Assembly (NCBI GenBank): GCA_040216635.1
Contig: JAVJOU010000019.1
Coordinates: 48,655 to 112,654, forward strand
Source of the DNA: UBA1479 sp040216635
Lineage (GTDB): Bacteria; Pseudomonadota; Alphaproteobacteria; Rhodospirillales; Casp-alpha2
Direction of reading: 5' to 3'
DNA: 64,000 nt
Made by a program: the position numbers and the translations under genes. Shown piece after piece: positions 34,496 through 42,460 of this stretch; positions within the stretch are counted from its first letter, which is position 1; every line of letters begins with the position of its first letter. The notes beneath the pieces are model-generated. The model had not been told where the DNA came from and searched no databases. It was given only the letters and a program-made list of their open reading frames with translations.

Positions 34496-35178
34496 GCTGC
34501 CTCTTATGAAGGTTTTGCAGTCGGTTCTTCCTCGCGGGTTCCTCGTTGCCAGTTGCCGCATGCCATCACACACGCATCCAAGGACGTTTCCTTGGTCGAA
34601 CGCCGAAGCCGAAACACCGGTCGTGGTCCAGGACGCGAAAGTCCTGGTCGATGGAAGTCCAGAGGGAGAGCGAAATCTCCCTTTTACGGCAGTGCGACCG
34701 TGCGCCAATCGCGCATCGGTCAGGGTCCAGGGTGCAGGGGCGGTGAAGGCCCTTGCCGCTAGTCCAGAACGCGCAGGTCTGGCCGGGATGCATCGACGGA
34801 ACGATGCCTGTGGCGTCCACGATCTCGATGGTCTGGTCGCCGCACATCTCCCTTGGCAAAGACAGTGATAAACACTGTATGCGCTCTAGGGAGACCGAGG
34901 GGGGGCTGCGGGGGACAGGATGTCCCCTCAGCAAGGTGGGCGTGGTACTACCACGCACACCTTGTATTCAACACTAACGCCTGCCACTGGCTATATTTCC
35001 CAGTCTATAGGGTGGTGATTAAGACCCGCTTAAACCCTTGCCTAACGGCCTGTTTGGAGCCGGTATGCTCTGTATTCGACTTCTTCCGTCTACCATCAAA
35101 CTAAAATTATCCACAGATATTGTAGGGGTGTTCGCAAGGTCGATTTGCCATCTCCTGACGGATGATTGATGTTTCGGT
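34496..35178. other. Hairpin-rich noncoding region upstream of mob genes, candidate oriT
   Basis: A 680-base stretch without a supported gene. Perfect or near-perfect hairpins are at 34578-34595 (stem CCAAGGA), 34628-34647 (CCAGGAC, loop GCGAAA), 34664-34681 (GGGAGA, same GCGAAA loop), 34696-34721, 34862-34878 (ACAGTG), 34911-34927 (GGGGACA) and 34932-34964 (13 pairs with one mismatch). Such arrays next to mobC and a relaxase fit an oriT with relaxosome sites. The nick site cannot be assigned by eye. The last 200 bases are AT-richer and lead to the ankyrin gene. Confidence 0.55.
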
Positions 35179-35553
35179 ATGATTAATAATTTGAAGAACA
35201 TATTTAAAAAGAAAACAATTACCGAAAAAAACAGAGAGCTTTTTTACGCAGTCGAGCGCAATGACATCGACCGCACACTGAAAGCACTGAGGAACGGTGC
35301 GAACCCTAATGCAGTACGACCGCCTCAGGAACATATTCTCGTATATGCACTGGACTATGCTGGAAAAGAAGTTTTTGACTTGCTTGTCGATTGGGGGGCC
35401 GACGTCAATCAAGCTGCCTATCGTTACCCCGGTGAAAACGATTTTAAGCTTTCCAGCTATGCGCAAAAAAACAGCCGTGATGATTTGCTCCCAACAATTC
35501 TGCAAATGGAGAAATGTTGTCGACGGTGTTGCGATATACCGAAACCAAGCTGA
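35179..35553 (+). CDS. Ankyrin-repeat protein
   Basis: 124 residues with about two ankyrin repeats: ELFYAVERNDIDRTLKALRNGANPNAVRPP and ILVYALDYAGKEVFDLLVDWGADVNQAAY. A basic N-terminus (MINNLKNIFKKKTITEKN) precedes them. Ankyrin repeats bind partner proteins. It is AT-rich compared with mobilization genes, which suggests separate acquisition, and lies 40 bases ahead of an unknown 176-residue gene. It might be an immunity-type protein to an unseen toxin, but no such partner is recognised. Confidence 0.68.
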   Translation: MINNLKNIFKKKTITEKNRELFYAVERNDIDRTLKALRNGANPNAVRPPQEHILVYALDYAGKEVFDLLVDWGADVNQAAYRYPGENDFKLSSYAQKNSRDDLLPTILQMEKCCRRCCDIPKPS

Positions 35554-35596
35554 TACTATCTCGTGATACATAGTCGGTTTATAGGGATGGATCACC

Positions 35597-36127
35597 ATGA
35601 GTGATGGAGTTGTTGGCCCAGCGATTGAAGGCGGCTTAACGGTTCTAAAAGAACTAATCGCGATGCGTGAGCGTGCCGCAGCGGAAGGAAGGCCAGACCC
35701 GACAATGTCCGCATTGATCGAAGCCATGCCAGCTGAAGCTTTCAAGATTTCGCAACAAATTGAAGCGCAACTTAGGGAGCTAAGGCAAAATCTGATTTCC
35801 AATGAGATTGATCTTACCCAAACTGCGGACGACATCCTGTCATCACACTGGTTTTGGGAGCACCGATTTGATCGGACTCCGAGGCGTATCAACGAATTGT
35901 TGGAAGGGCTCAAGAACTCATTGACGGTAATGGCGGATGATTTTGTCGCCATTGCGCGATGCAGTGGTCAAAACGAACTTATTGGACTGAGCTATAGCGA
36001 TTCACGAGAAACCAAATCCCAACTTCGTCAAATGACCAATCCGGACAGGCCTGTAGGTGAAATACTGAATGACCTCATCGATTTCACCGAGCAGGTATCA
36101 GCACAGCTAGGCAATATAGCTAGGTGA
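35597..36127 (+). CDS. Hypothetical helical protein
   Basis: 176 residues, predicted mostly helical. The start MSDGVVGPAIEGGLTVLKEL has a GGGATGGATC site upstream. It continues with charged helices such as FKISQQIEAQLRELRQNLIS and ends DLIDFTEQVSAQLGNIAR. It has no membrane segment, signal or named domain visible. It follows the ankyrin gene on the same strand and could be co-transcribed. I do not recognise the family. A long open frame on the other strand across both genes is treated as a shadow. Confidence 0.6.
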   Translation: MSDGVVGPAIEGGLTVLKELIAMRERAAAEGRPDPTMSALIEAMPAEAFKISQQIEAQLRELRQNLISNEIDLTQTADDILSSHWFWEHRFDRTPRRINELLEGLKNSLTVMADDFVAIARCSGQNELIGLSYSDSRETKSQLRQMTNPDRPVGEILNDLIDFTEQVSAQLGNIAR

Positions 36128-36215
36128 CCTTTGGCTCCGATCGACTTTTCCTAAAGGAAAAGCCCGATGCACTGATGGCGTATCGGGCGCTGTGTGGAAA
36201 TCAGGGCAAAATGAA

Positions 36216-36240
36216 AGCCCCACCGCGATGCGATGGGGCT
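36216..36240 (+). terminator. Stem-loop between convergent genes
   Basis: AGCCCCACCGC, a three-base loop and GCGATGGGGCT form an 11-pair stem with one mismatch. It lies between the plus-strand gene ending at 36127 and the minus-strand gene ending at 36268, the usual place for a shared terminator. A clear T-run is missing, so factor-independent termination is unsure. Confidence 0.5.
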
Positions 36241-36267
36241 CTCGTTTAGTGATGGATTGCGGGTGAA

Positions 36268-36513
36268 TTAGCTCTGCTGCTGCTCATCCTCGTCCTTGTT
36301 GATCGGGTAGAGGTTGAAGCCGCTTCCGATCACCTGGGTCCCGTGCAGCTTGACGTAGAGGGACCCGTCTTCGTTTTCCCAGGCAACCCCGAGGCGCTCG
36401 TAGCTGGCATTCTTGCCGTTTCCGATGCGTTGCTTGACGACCATCGTCGGCATTTTCGGCTTGGACTCTTCGGTGGCCTGTTGGTTCTGGTTCATGTTGA
36501 GTTGGTTAGTCAT
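36268..36513 (-). CDS. Conserved small protein of mobile elements
   Basis: 81 residues. A Gln/Asn-rich N-terminus (MTNQLNMNQNQQATEESKPK) is followed by VVKQRIGNGKNASYERLGVAW and DGSLYVKLHGTQVIGSGF, a small beta fold, and an acidic Gln tail. Similar short proteins recur beside VirD4-like coupling genes on alphaproteobacterial plasmids and elements. AAGGAGA lies 6 bases ahead of the ATG. Function unknown; it may be a DNA-binding or transfer accessory. Confidence 0.65.
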   Translation of the reverse strand: MTNQLNMNQNQQATEESKPKMPTMVVKQRIGNGKNASYERLGVAWENEDGSLYVKLHGTQVIGSGFNLYPINKDEDEQQQS

Positions 36514-36856
36514 TTTAAGTCTCCTTTTCAGTTTGTGGCCGGACCCATTCCAGCCTTACCCGCCGTTTTGCAGGCGGGCGCGAACGGGTCATGGTCAACA
36601 CGGGAGACCAGCTTGCTGGTCGAATGGAGCGGGCAGACCATTGACGCGCCGCCAGGGTATTCGTGACCGTTTGCTATACGGCTTTACTGGGTATGGGCTG
36701 GGATGCGGAACCGGCGACAACGAAAGCGAGGAGACCGGACGCGACCAAACGCTCGAACCGGCACCGCAAACAGGGTGAGCGAGGAAAGCACGAGGAGCAT
36801 GACGTGCAAGCGCGCATAAAAAAGCTAGAGTGATGCAATCGAAGGAGGCGCTGGCG
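36514..36856. other. Noncoding gap upstream of the coupling-protein gene
   Basis: About 340 bases between divergent genes. CCCGCC-N8-GGCGGG (near 36559-36578) is a short hairpin, and GAGACCAGCTTGCTGGTC (near 36604-36621) a second one. No supported ORF or RNA gene was found. Part of it should hold the promoters of the small minus-strand gene and of the VirD4-like gene. Confidence 0.4.
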
Positions 36857-38401
36857 ATGACACAGGAAAGCTTTATTGAGACGTTCGAAAACGAACTGCC
36901 ACGCGGCTCCCGCTCGGTGCGGCTTCGTTCCCAAACCGCTCCCGAAGCGACATGGGCCTCGACAGCAGAGATCATCAATAGCCTCGCTATGACGTTTCAT
37001 CCCGATGAGCCGGGAGCGCATATATTGGTGGGTGCCCTTGGCCCGAAACTCATTGGCATTGAAGACCCTCGGCACGTTCTCACGGTGGCGGGCTCCCAGA
37101 CCGGTAAATCGGTCATGCTGACCGCAAATCTGCTGGCAACAAAATCGAGTGTGATCTGCACGGACATCAAAGGCGAGCTCGCAAACCGCACGGCACGCAG
37201 GCGCAAAGAGCTTGGCCAGAAAGTTTATGTCCTCGATCCTTTCGAGATCACCTCGGGGATCGCCGCTGATTGCCGTGCGCGATTCAATCCGTTGGCGCTG
37301 CTCGATGCAAAGAGTGATAGCGTGATCGAAGATGCGGGTGCCGTCGCCGAAGCCATTGTGGTTGCGACGGGCGGCGAAAAAGACCCGCATTGGGACGAAT
37401 CGGCGCGGAACTTCATCGAAGGCCTGATCCTTCATGTTGTGACCGATCCTGAATTTGCAGACAGACGAACGCTTGTGACGGTCGATGAACTGATCAAGCA
37501 GGCTCTCACCCCGCTTGCGGGGGAGGCCGATGAATTCGGTGAACCGATGATGGCGCTCGATAGAGCGATGATGTCGAACGCCGAACGGCTTCAGGCGGAG
37601 GCGGAAGACGACGTGGTCGCGAGCGCCATTAGGGGCGCTGCTCGCGACTTCTATGACAAGGGAACCAATGAACGCGGAAGCGTTCTGAGCACGGTTCGGC
37701 GTCATACGCGGTTTCTGTCATATGCGAAGATCAGGCAAAGCCTGTCTGGTCATGACGTTGATCTGCGAGAGCTGAAAACGGCAACGGCTGGTGCCAGCAT
37801 TTTTCTTTGTCTGCCTGCCGGTCGATTGGGCCTTTGCCATCGCTGGTTCCGGCTGATCATCAATCAGTTTTTCGGTGAGATGGAAAAGGTGCGAGGGAGA
37901 CCGGCAAGCGGCGGCCAGATTCTGGTGGCGCTTGATGAGTTTGCCGCCGCCATCGGCAAGCTGAGTATTATTCAGACTGCTGCCGGACTTGTGGCTGGCG
38001 ATCCCTATCACATCAAGCTCTGGACGATCATCCAGGACTTCAATCAATTGAAGGACCTCTATGGCAATCGCTGGGAAACCTTCATGGCAAATGCCGGGAT
38101 CGTTCAGGCATTCGCGATCAATGACTGGACGACGGCGGAATATCTCTCCCGCCGTCTCGGGCGCACGCCGATCGATACAACGCGCACGGAACTGCGGGAC
38201 GGCAAGCCGGTGCAAATTCAGGGACAAGCGGCCTATCCGCTTATGACCCCTGACGAGATCATGTTGTATTTCGCACGGAATGACGGAATGCGACGGCAGC
38301 TTGTGATTTGGCCCGACATCGCACCGATGGTCTTGCAGCGTGTCCGTTACTTCGATCCGGACAGTGCAGGTTATGAATGGTTTAATGGGATGTATGATTA
38401 G
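36857..38401 (+). CDS. VirD4/TraG-type coupling protein (conjugative DNA transfer ATPase)
   Basis: 514 residues from the ATG at 36857, which has GGAGG upstream. The Walker A is VAGSQTGKSVMLTANLLA near 80-97, and Walker B is QILVALDEFAAAIGK near 352-366. ICTDIKGELANRTARRRKELG is typical of TraG/VirD4. No N-terminal membrane helices are visible, so it is a shorter, soluble form similar to TraG-like proteins of mobilizable elements. Coupling proteins bring the relaxase-DNA complex to a type IV secretion pore. No pore genes are in the element, so a helper would be needed. Confidence 0.85.
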   Translation: MTQESFIETFENELPRGSRSVRLRSQTAPEATWASTAEIINSLAMTFHPDEPGAHILVGALGPKLIGIEDPRHVLTVAGSQTGKSVMLTANLLATKSSVICTDIKGELANRTARRRKELGQKVYVLDPFEITSGIAADCRARFNPLALLDAKSDSVIEDAGAVAEAIVVATGGEKDPHWDESARNFIEGLILHVVTDPEFADRRTLVTVDELIKQALTPLAGEADEFGEPMMALDRAMMSNAERLQAEAEDDVVASAIRGAARDFYDKGTNERGSVLSTVRRHTRFLSYAKIRQSLSGHDVDLRELKTATAGASIFLCLPAGRLGLCHRWFRLIINQFFGEMEKVRGRPASGGQILVALDEFAAAIGKLSIIQTAAGLVAGDPYHIKLWTIIQDFNQLKDLYGNRWETFMANAGIVQAFAINDWTTAEYLSRRLGRTPIDTTRTELRDGKPVQIQGQAAYPLMTPDEIMLYFARNDGMRRQLVIWPDIAPMVLQRVRYFDPDSAGYEWFNGMYD

Positions 38402-38496
38402 TTCAAGTCAAGGTGAGCGCACCAACATCTATTGACTTCTTGTTTAATACACAGTTATTTTGTGTATTATATTCAGTATTTATAGTGAGGCAAGTA

Positions 38497-38901
38497 ATGG
38501 TTCAAATTAGCGAACATTTTAGACATGCAGTTCAAACTGCGATTTTTTCCGACCAAAAATTTTCTGAGAAATTCTTCCGGGACGCTTCCGATGAAGAATA
38601 TGACGCGATAATGGAGGATGCTGCGGTTACATCTTACAAAGAGATTGATGACATGATGAGCGCATTTTTTGGCAACAATGGAGCCGAGAAAATCAGTGAC
38701 AGTGATTACGAGAAGCACTCTATCGCAATGGCCGAAAAATACGCCGAAATCATTGTTCGCTCTTTTGCCGTTGATGAAATAGCTCCGCTTCTCTGGAGAG
38801 AAATGGGGGATGAGGAAAACATTCTTGATTTTGCCAAAAATGGTGCGCCCAAAATGGCGAAGATATGTGCATACGCACATATATTAAGATCGCCAAATTA
38901 G
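38497..38901 (+). CDS. Hypothetical AT-rich cargo protein
   Basis: 134 residues from the ATG at 38497 (GAGG upstream); a longer reading to 38413 has no ribosome-binding site. The protein is acidic and helical, from MVQISEHFRHAVQTAIFSDQ to the C-terminus MAKICAYAHILRSPN. No motif is recognised. Base composition is noticeably lower in GC than the coupling gene, a sign of separate transfer. It ends four bases from the convergent gene at 38898. Confidence 0.6.
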   Translation: MVQISEHFRHAVQTAIFSDQKFSEKFFRDASDEEYDAIMEDAAVTSYKEIDDMMSAFFGNNGAEKISDSDYEKHSIAMAEKYAEIIVRSFAVDEIAPLLWREMGDEENILDFAKNGAPKMAKICAYAHILRSPN

Positions 38902-39377
38902 TCCGAACTCGAAGGGCCCGTTATTTTAAAATGAAGGGAAATTGTAACCATAGATACCACGCCGAATGCGATGGTATACTCTGTCGCACCAACTTTGTGA
39001 CCGGCGTCAGCAGCAATTTTTTTAACTTCATCTGCTTTCGCTAAGATTTTTTCCAAGCTAACACCTCTCTTTTTGAACATGTCAGCCATGGCATTGAATT
39101 GGCTAGACAGGCTCTCTATCGCATACCATGGTTTCCCACCGTCTACGTTGTCACGAGCATCCTTTAGTATCGCCTCCAACATGGGGTCGGCGTTCTCATC
39201 TAAGGCTCGATCATCAATTTCTATTTCTGTCTTTATGAACTTTGCCCGAAGATCATCAAAACGATCAACCGGCTGTTCAGGCACATGCACCAAGACATTC
39301 CTCACCAGATCTAAGCGCCCTGTTTTAAAAAGGCGGAAAAATATCTCGCTTGCAGCTTGCGCGTCTTTTTCATCCAT
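38898..39377 (-). CDS. Hypothetical protein with C-terminal hydrophobic segment
   Basis: 159 residues. The N-terminus MDEKDAQAASEIFFRLFKTG is helical; the middle is charged (RDNVDGGKPWYAIESLSSQF). A C-terminal segment TIAFGVVSMVTISLHFKITG may span the membrane. It is the last of three leftward genes (302-residue protein, ankyrin protein, this one), which look like one unit with 32 bases between this and the ankyrin stop. I do not recognise a family. A toxin or immunity role cannot be judged. Confidence 0.6.
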   Translation of the reverse strand: MDEKDAQAASEIFFRLFKTGRLDLVRNVLVHVPEQPVDRFDDLRAKFIKTEIEIDDRALDENADPMLEAILKDARDNVDGGKPWYAIESLSSQFNAMADMFKKRGVSLEKILAKADEVKKIAADAGHKVGATEYTIAFGVVSMVTISLHFKITGPSSSD

Positions 39378-39409
39378 TTCATTTCTCCAACATTGCCGTG
39401 TTCGAATAA

Positions 39410-39838
39410 CTAGTCAGAAGATACAAGTGCCAAAACATCAACTCCGTGGATTTGCGCCTGCTTATGCTCTTTGACCACCAGGTAGCGGCCAATTGCTGTG
39501 TCGCCTGCAACTTCATAGGCCAACAAAGAGGGCAATCGCCCGAAACGATCCTGAACAAGATGATCGATTTCCGGCTGTTGGCATAACCAGAGAACTATTT
39601 CGCGAGCGCCATCGGCAGCCGCATAATGGAGTGCCGTGGCCTGATTGTGCCAATCGGACAGGTTTACGAGTTCGCCCAACCCTTCATACCGTTGGTGAAT
39701 TTGATCAATATCATATGTTCGCACGCAGGACATGAAGTGAACCCAGCGTTCATGCTGGACCGCGTTTTCGCGAAACCACCGCTCGAATTCCAAGTGCCTC
39801 GCGTATTCATCAAGTCCTTTATAGTTTGGGAGCGCCAT
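39410..39838 (-). CDS. Ankyrin-repeat-like protein in a three-gene unit
   Basis: 142 residues with one clear ankyrin-type repeat: HNQATALHYAAADGAREIVLWLCQQP near 64-89, then DHLVQDRFGRLPSLLAYEVA. The N-terminal 60 residues are helical (DEYARHLEFERWFRENAVQH). Its ATG overlaps the stop of the 302-residue gene (TAATG), so they are translationally coupled. Such ankyrin proteins often neutralise or bind a partner made in the same operon. Confidence 0.65.
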   Translation of the reverse strand: MALPNYKGLDEYARHLEFERWFRENAVQHERWVHFMSCVRTYDIDQIHQRYEGLGELVNLSDWHNQATALHYAAADGAREIVLWLCQQPEIDHLVQDRFGRLPSLLAYEVAGDTAIGRYLVVKEHKQAQIHGVDVLALVSSD

Positions 39839-40746
39839 TACGTTGGCTCCGTTTTCTGATTACCCAGTGGGCCTAAAGCTTGGTTGCCGTCTTGCCGTAA
39901 AGAGGACCAAGCACCGCCCCCGAGAACCGAGAATGTTACTTCGGAGAAACGCGGCGTTCGTCCTCGTTCATGATAAGGAACAAAATCGCTTTTTTGCTGT
40001 TGGAAACCAAATTCAGATGTGATGACCAATCCGGTTACTCTGCTCATTTTCGTAATTTGCTTGAGCACAACCAGGCCAAATGCCTTGTCGCCATAATCAT
40101 CATTTTTGAGAAATGCGACGGCTTGATCATGGATGGTTCGTGCGCACCATCCGTGAAATGTTTTGACGCCCTTTAGGGAACGTCTCCGCGCTCGTTCATC
40201 GGCATCAAGGTCAATTTCCGGGTTCGGTTTGACGAAGGTTTCTTCCTTAAGCACGACTTTGATGATCCGGTCTTTAGCGCTCAAAGAAATTGTGGCGTGA
40301 ACCTCTTTGTTGCCATCGGCAGCGGTTTCGATGCTTCGGAAACTTTCCCCCATAATTTTGGGCATCTGATCCAGCGTTGACGCTTCACCAAAGGCAAATT
40401 CGTCAAAGGCTGCGGCGGCGTTCGTCGATGTATCGCCAAGCTTCAAAGTATCAGCTTTGATTACGCGTTCATCGTGAAGAAAAAGAGCGATTGCGTTCAA
40501 TCGATCTTCTTCCGGGTCCTGTTCAGCGTTTCCAAAACGGCGCAATGACTCGCCGAGTGAGCGGAGGCTTTGATTATTGACGAAAGATTTTGGAAGGCTA
40601 TCGACCAATAGAACACGCTGGGCGAGGCTCTCCCAACTCAGACGTTTGGACTGTTTGAAGTGAATAAGCCGCGCGCGTATCACCCTCAAATGGGACTCTT
40701 CCCAAACTTCGGGTAGATAAAGGTCAGACGCGGACGAGGAACTCAC
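39838..40746 (-). CDS. Hypothetical protein, first gene of the ankyrin unit
   Basis: 302 residues, soluble. It opens with a Ser-rich MSSSSASDLYLPEVWEESHL and a helical region KRLSWESLAQRVLLVD that might be an HTH. The middle is EVHATISLSAKDRIIKVVLK, and the end is Gly/Gln-rich. It is rich in charged residues with no catalytic motif that I can name. It is coupled to the ankyrin gene and divergent from the plus-strand 40814 gene. A regulator or effector role is possible; there is no decisive evidence. Confidence 0.6.
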   Translation of the reverse strand: MSSSSASDLYLPEVWEESHLRVIRARLIHFKQSKRLSWESLAQRVLLVDSLPKSFVNNQSLRSLGESLRRFGNAEQDPEEDRLNAIALFLHDERVIKADTLKLGDTSTNAAAAFDEFAFGEASTLDQMPKIMGESFRSIETAADGNKEVHATISLSAKDRIIKVVLKEETFVKPNPEIDLDADERARRRSLKGVKTFHGWCARTIHDQAVAFLKNDDYGDKAFGLVVLKQITKMSRVTGLVITSEFGFQQQKSDFVPYHERGRTPRFSEVTFSVLGGGAWSSLRQDGNQALGPLGNQKTEPT

Positions 40747-40813
40747 GCGGAATTCTCCTTCAAAACTCGTCGATCATGCCTCTTGTGATTTTACCAGCAA
40801 GAGGAACGCGATA

Positions 40814-41533
40814 ATGCGGTTATTCAGGCAAGAAACGCTACAATATGAACAGCTTCCTGACCAGATCGCGCAAAACGCCCTTATTCAAGGCTGGTTTGCG
40901 AACGATACCGGTGCCCTCACCTGGCTCCGGATCGAGGGCTCTGCCCGTTCCGCTGAAGAGGAAGACCGAATGTGGAGGCACATTGGCGGGTCTTTCCTTA
41001 TCAGCCTGATCACAGGTCTGATCGGGCAAGGCCAATTGGCCAATGCGGGAGTCGATCTCTCGGGACTCGTTCTATTCGCGGCTTTGTTTTTGATCTGGCC
41101 CTTTTGGGTCTGGCGCATTGTCCGCAATGCGACGGGGGAACGTGTCTTCTGGATCGATACGCAAACGGTTTGGGTTGATCGTTCGGGAACCCGCGAGAGC
41201 TATGTGCTCGACCAGGTTGTTGGCGTAACGCTCAGCCCGATCGATCAGCAAAAGCAGGACGACGAGCGCTGGAAGAAGCTCAAGAACCGCAAGCCGAATA
41301 GCAAGGAACGGCCCAAATTGCGCCAACCCTATAGCCGGAAAATCGACCTGCAAACCGAGCTTGGGTGCGTCCCCCTTGGGGCGATCTATGGCGTCGAAAA
41401 GGCGGAGACGATCGCCACCGCGATCAATACCGGGCTCAGTTACATGAGGGGCCGGAATCCTAAAGGGCGGCAACCCGCCGTCGATGCGCGGTTCCAATAC
41501 GCCAGCAAACAAGCTGGCCGCATTCCGGATTAA
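40814..41533 (+). CDS. Membrane protein of unknown function
   Basis: 239 residues. The N-terminal 60 are polar, then two hydrophobic spans (IGGSFLISLITGLIGQGQLA and LSGLVLFAALFLIWPFWVW) lie near 58-100. A PH-like beta region follows (VFWIDTQTVWVDRSGTRESY), then a Lys/Gln/Arg-rich cytoplasmic segment. GAGGA is placed well for the ATG. It is followed 14 bases later by a TerY-C-like gene and then by a third small gene, forming a plus-strand unit that ends at structured repeat 4. No family recognised. Confidence 0.65.
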   Translation: MRLFRQETLQYEQLPDQIAQNALIQGWFANDTGALTWLRIEGSARSAEEEDRMWRHIGGSFLISLITGLIGQGQLANAGVDLSGLVLFAALFLIWPFWVWRIVRNATGERVFWIDTQTVWVDRSGTRESYVLDQVVGVTLSPIDQQKQDDERWKKLKNRKPNSKERPKLRQPYSRKIDLQTELGCVPLGAIYGVEKAETIATAINTGLSYMRGRNPKGRQPAVDARFQYASKQAGRIPD

Positions 41534-41547
41534 GAAAGTGACAGACA

Positions 41548-42033
41548 ATGGAAAAGAAACAGCTCAATCAAATTATCCTGTGCAGCAAGATGGAGCACCG
41601 TTCTTTCTTAAGGGAAATTGAATTGGTGGGCGGGAGCGCGATCGTAACGCATGTCGAAGCCTTGCCTTTCCGGTTCCATGAAATGCTCGCCGCGCATCCC
41701 GTTAAAGACGACGCGGTAAACCAGCTTGAGCGGGCTCCCATCGTGCCGGAACGGCACAAGGGATGCCCCTTCTGTGGCAATCGCACGACCTATTGGTGCT
41801 CATGCGGAACGGTCTCCTGCAAGATTGTAGGGACCGACCGCCATTGGTGCCCCGGATGCAAGGCCGAGCATGCGTCGTCACCGATCAGCACCTCATACGC
41901 GTCGGAGTCCGGTTTTGTGCAGGACCGTCTGGCCAAGACCTCATCTGCTCAATTGCGTGACGAGGACCGGCAGGCCGCATGGCAGCGCAGCCAATCCGGA
42001 CTATTCAATTTCATGAAACGGCGTCCGGTCTGA
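41548..42033 (+). CDS. Zinc-ribbon protein with TerY-C-like metal-binding domain
   Basis: 161 residues. The central part PERHKGCPFCGNRTTYWCSCG followed by TVSCKIVGTDRHWCPGC has three CxxC or CxC groups in the order seen in the TerY-C metal-binding domain, normally fused to or beside a von Willebrand A, phosphatase and kinase triad. None of those partners is present here, so this is a solitary or diverged form. The N-terminal 60 residues are of mixed alpha/beta character. Likely zinc-binding. It overlaps none of its neighbours and shares the transcript with 40814 and 42066. Confidence 0.7.
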   Translation: MEKKQLNQIILCSKMEHRSFLREIELVGGSAIVTHVEALPFRFHEMLAAHPVKDDAVNQLERAPIVPERHKGCPFCGNRTTYWCSCGTVSCKIVGTDRHWCPGCKAEHASSPISTSYASESGFVQDRLAKTSSAQLRDEDRQAAWQRSQSGLFNFMKRRPV

Positions 42034-42065
42034 TATCTTTATTTTTCAAAAAGGAGTGGTCGCGT

Positions 42066-42359
42066 ATGAGTGAAGAAACGCCAGACAATCTTGTTCGCCT
42101 TCGAACAAAAGAGCGAGGGCCAAGCCGTCTTGTCCAGGAACCGAATATGCGGGACATCGTGAAGGCGATAAAAACGCCGGTCCTTGAATCCGCACTGGAA
42201 ACCATCATCGCCAATGCGCTCGCATTGCGTGATGCGTATCAACGCGGTGAACTGCTGCATCTCGATCAATCGGAAGTGGACGAGGCGGTCGAGCGGCTAA
42301 AACATGCTACCGAACGCCTGCCGCGCTTCATCGAACACGAACGACGAAACAAGGACTAA
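42066..42359 (+). CDS. Hypothetical small protein ahead of repeat 4
   Basis: 97 residues from the ATG at 42066, with AAGGAG ten bases upstream. The sequence has MSEETPDNLVRLRTKERGPS, then a helical C-terminal half (ALETIIANALALRDAYQRGE; EAVERLKHATERLPRFIEHE). It is charged and soluble, with no motif recognised. It is the last gene of the 40814-42359 unit; the structured repeat copy 4 begins within five bases of its stop, so the repeat would be in its 3' untranslated region. Confidence 0.6.
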   Translation: MSEETPDNLVRLRTKERGPSRLVQEPNMRDIVKAIKTPVLESALETIIANALALRDAYQRGELLHLDQSEVDEAVERLKHATERLPRFIEHERRNKD

Positions 42360-42362
42360 CCT

Positions 42363-42452
42363 GTGCGAGGGATTGAAGCCGCATGGCCGAAACCGTTCTT
42401 TGAAGAACGGGTTCGGTTCACGAAAGCCCGTTCCGGCAATGCCGGACGCGCC
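42363..42452 (+). repeat. Structured repeat copy 4 (of four)
   Basis: Blocks GCGAGGGATTGAAGCC, ATGGCCGAAACC, GGTTCGGTTCACGAAAGCCCG and GGACGCGCC. The first stem is the best of the four: CCGAA with TTCGG, then CCGTTCTT with AAGAACGG. The second is TCCGGC-AAT-GCCGGA at 42432-42446. It is between the plus-strand unit ending at 42359 and the convergent secreted-protein gene ending at 42461, in the same orientation as the other copies. Confidence 0.78.
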
Positions 42453-42460
42453 AATCTGTT

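Noticed and set aside
34578..34964. Integron attC-like cassette array
   Set aside because: The hairpins lie in one short noncoding stretch with no genes between them and no integron integrase; an oriT reading fits the neighbouring mob genes better.
35107..35952. Long minus-strand open frame of 281 codons
   Set aside because: It covers two better plus-strand genes (35179 and 35597) that have clear starts and protein-like composition, whereas its own sequence is Ser/Cys-rich and without a ribosome-binding site.
36674..37705. 343-codon minus-strand open frame
   Set aside because: It is antisense to the VirD4-like gene with intact Walker motifs; its product has no motif and looks like a frame shadow.
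18631..42452. CRISPR array made of the four repeats
   Set aside because: The repeats are kilobases apart, 80-100 bases long and separated by genes; no short regularly spaced repeats or cas genes exist in the window.
18631..42452. HEARO/IscB-type guide RNA for the structured repeats
   Set aside because: No IscB, IsrB or TnpB-like gene is present next to any copy.
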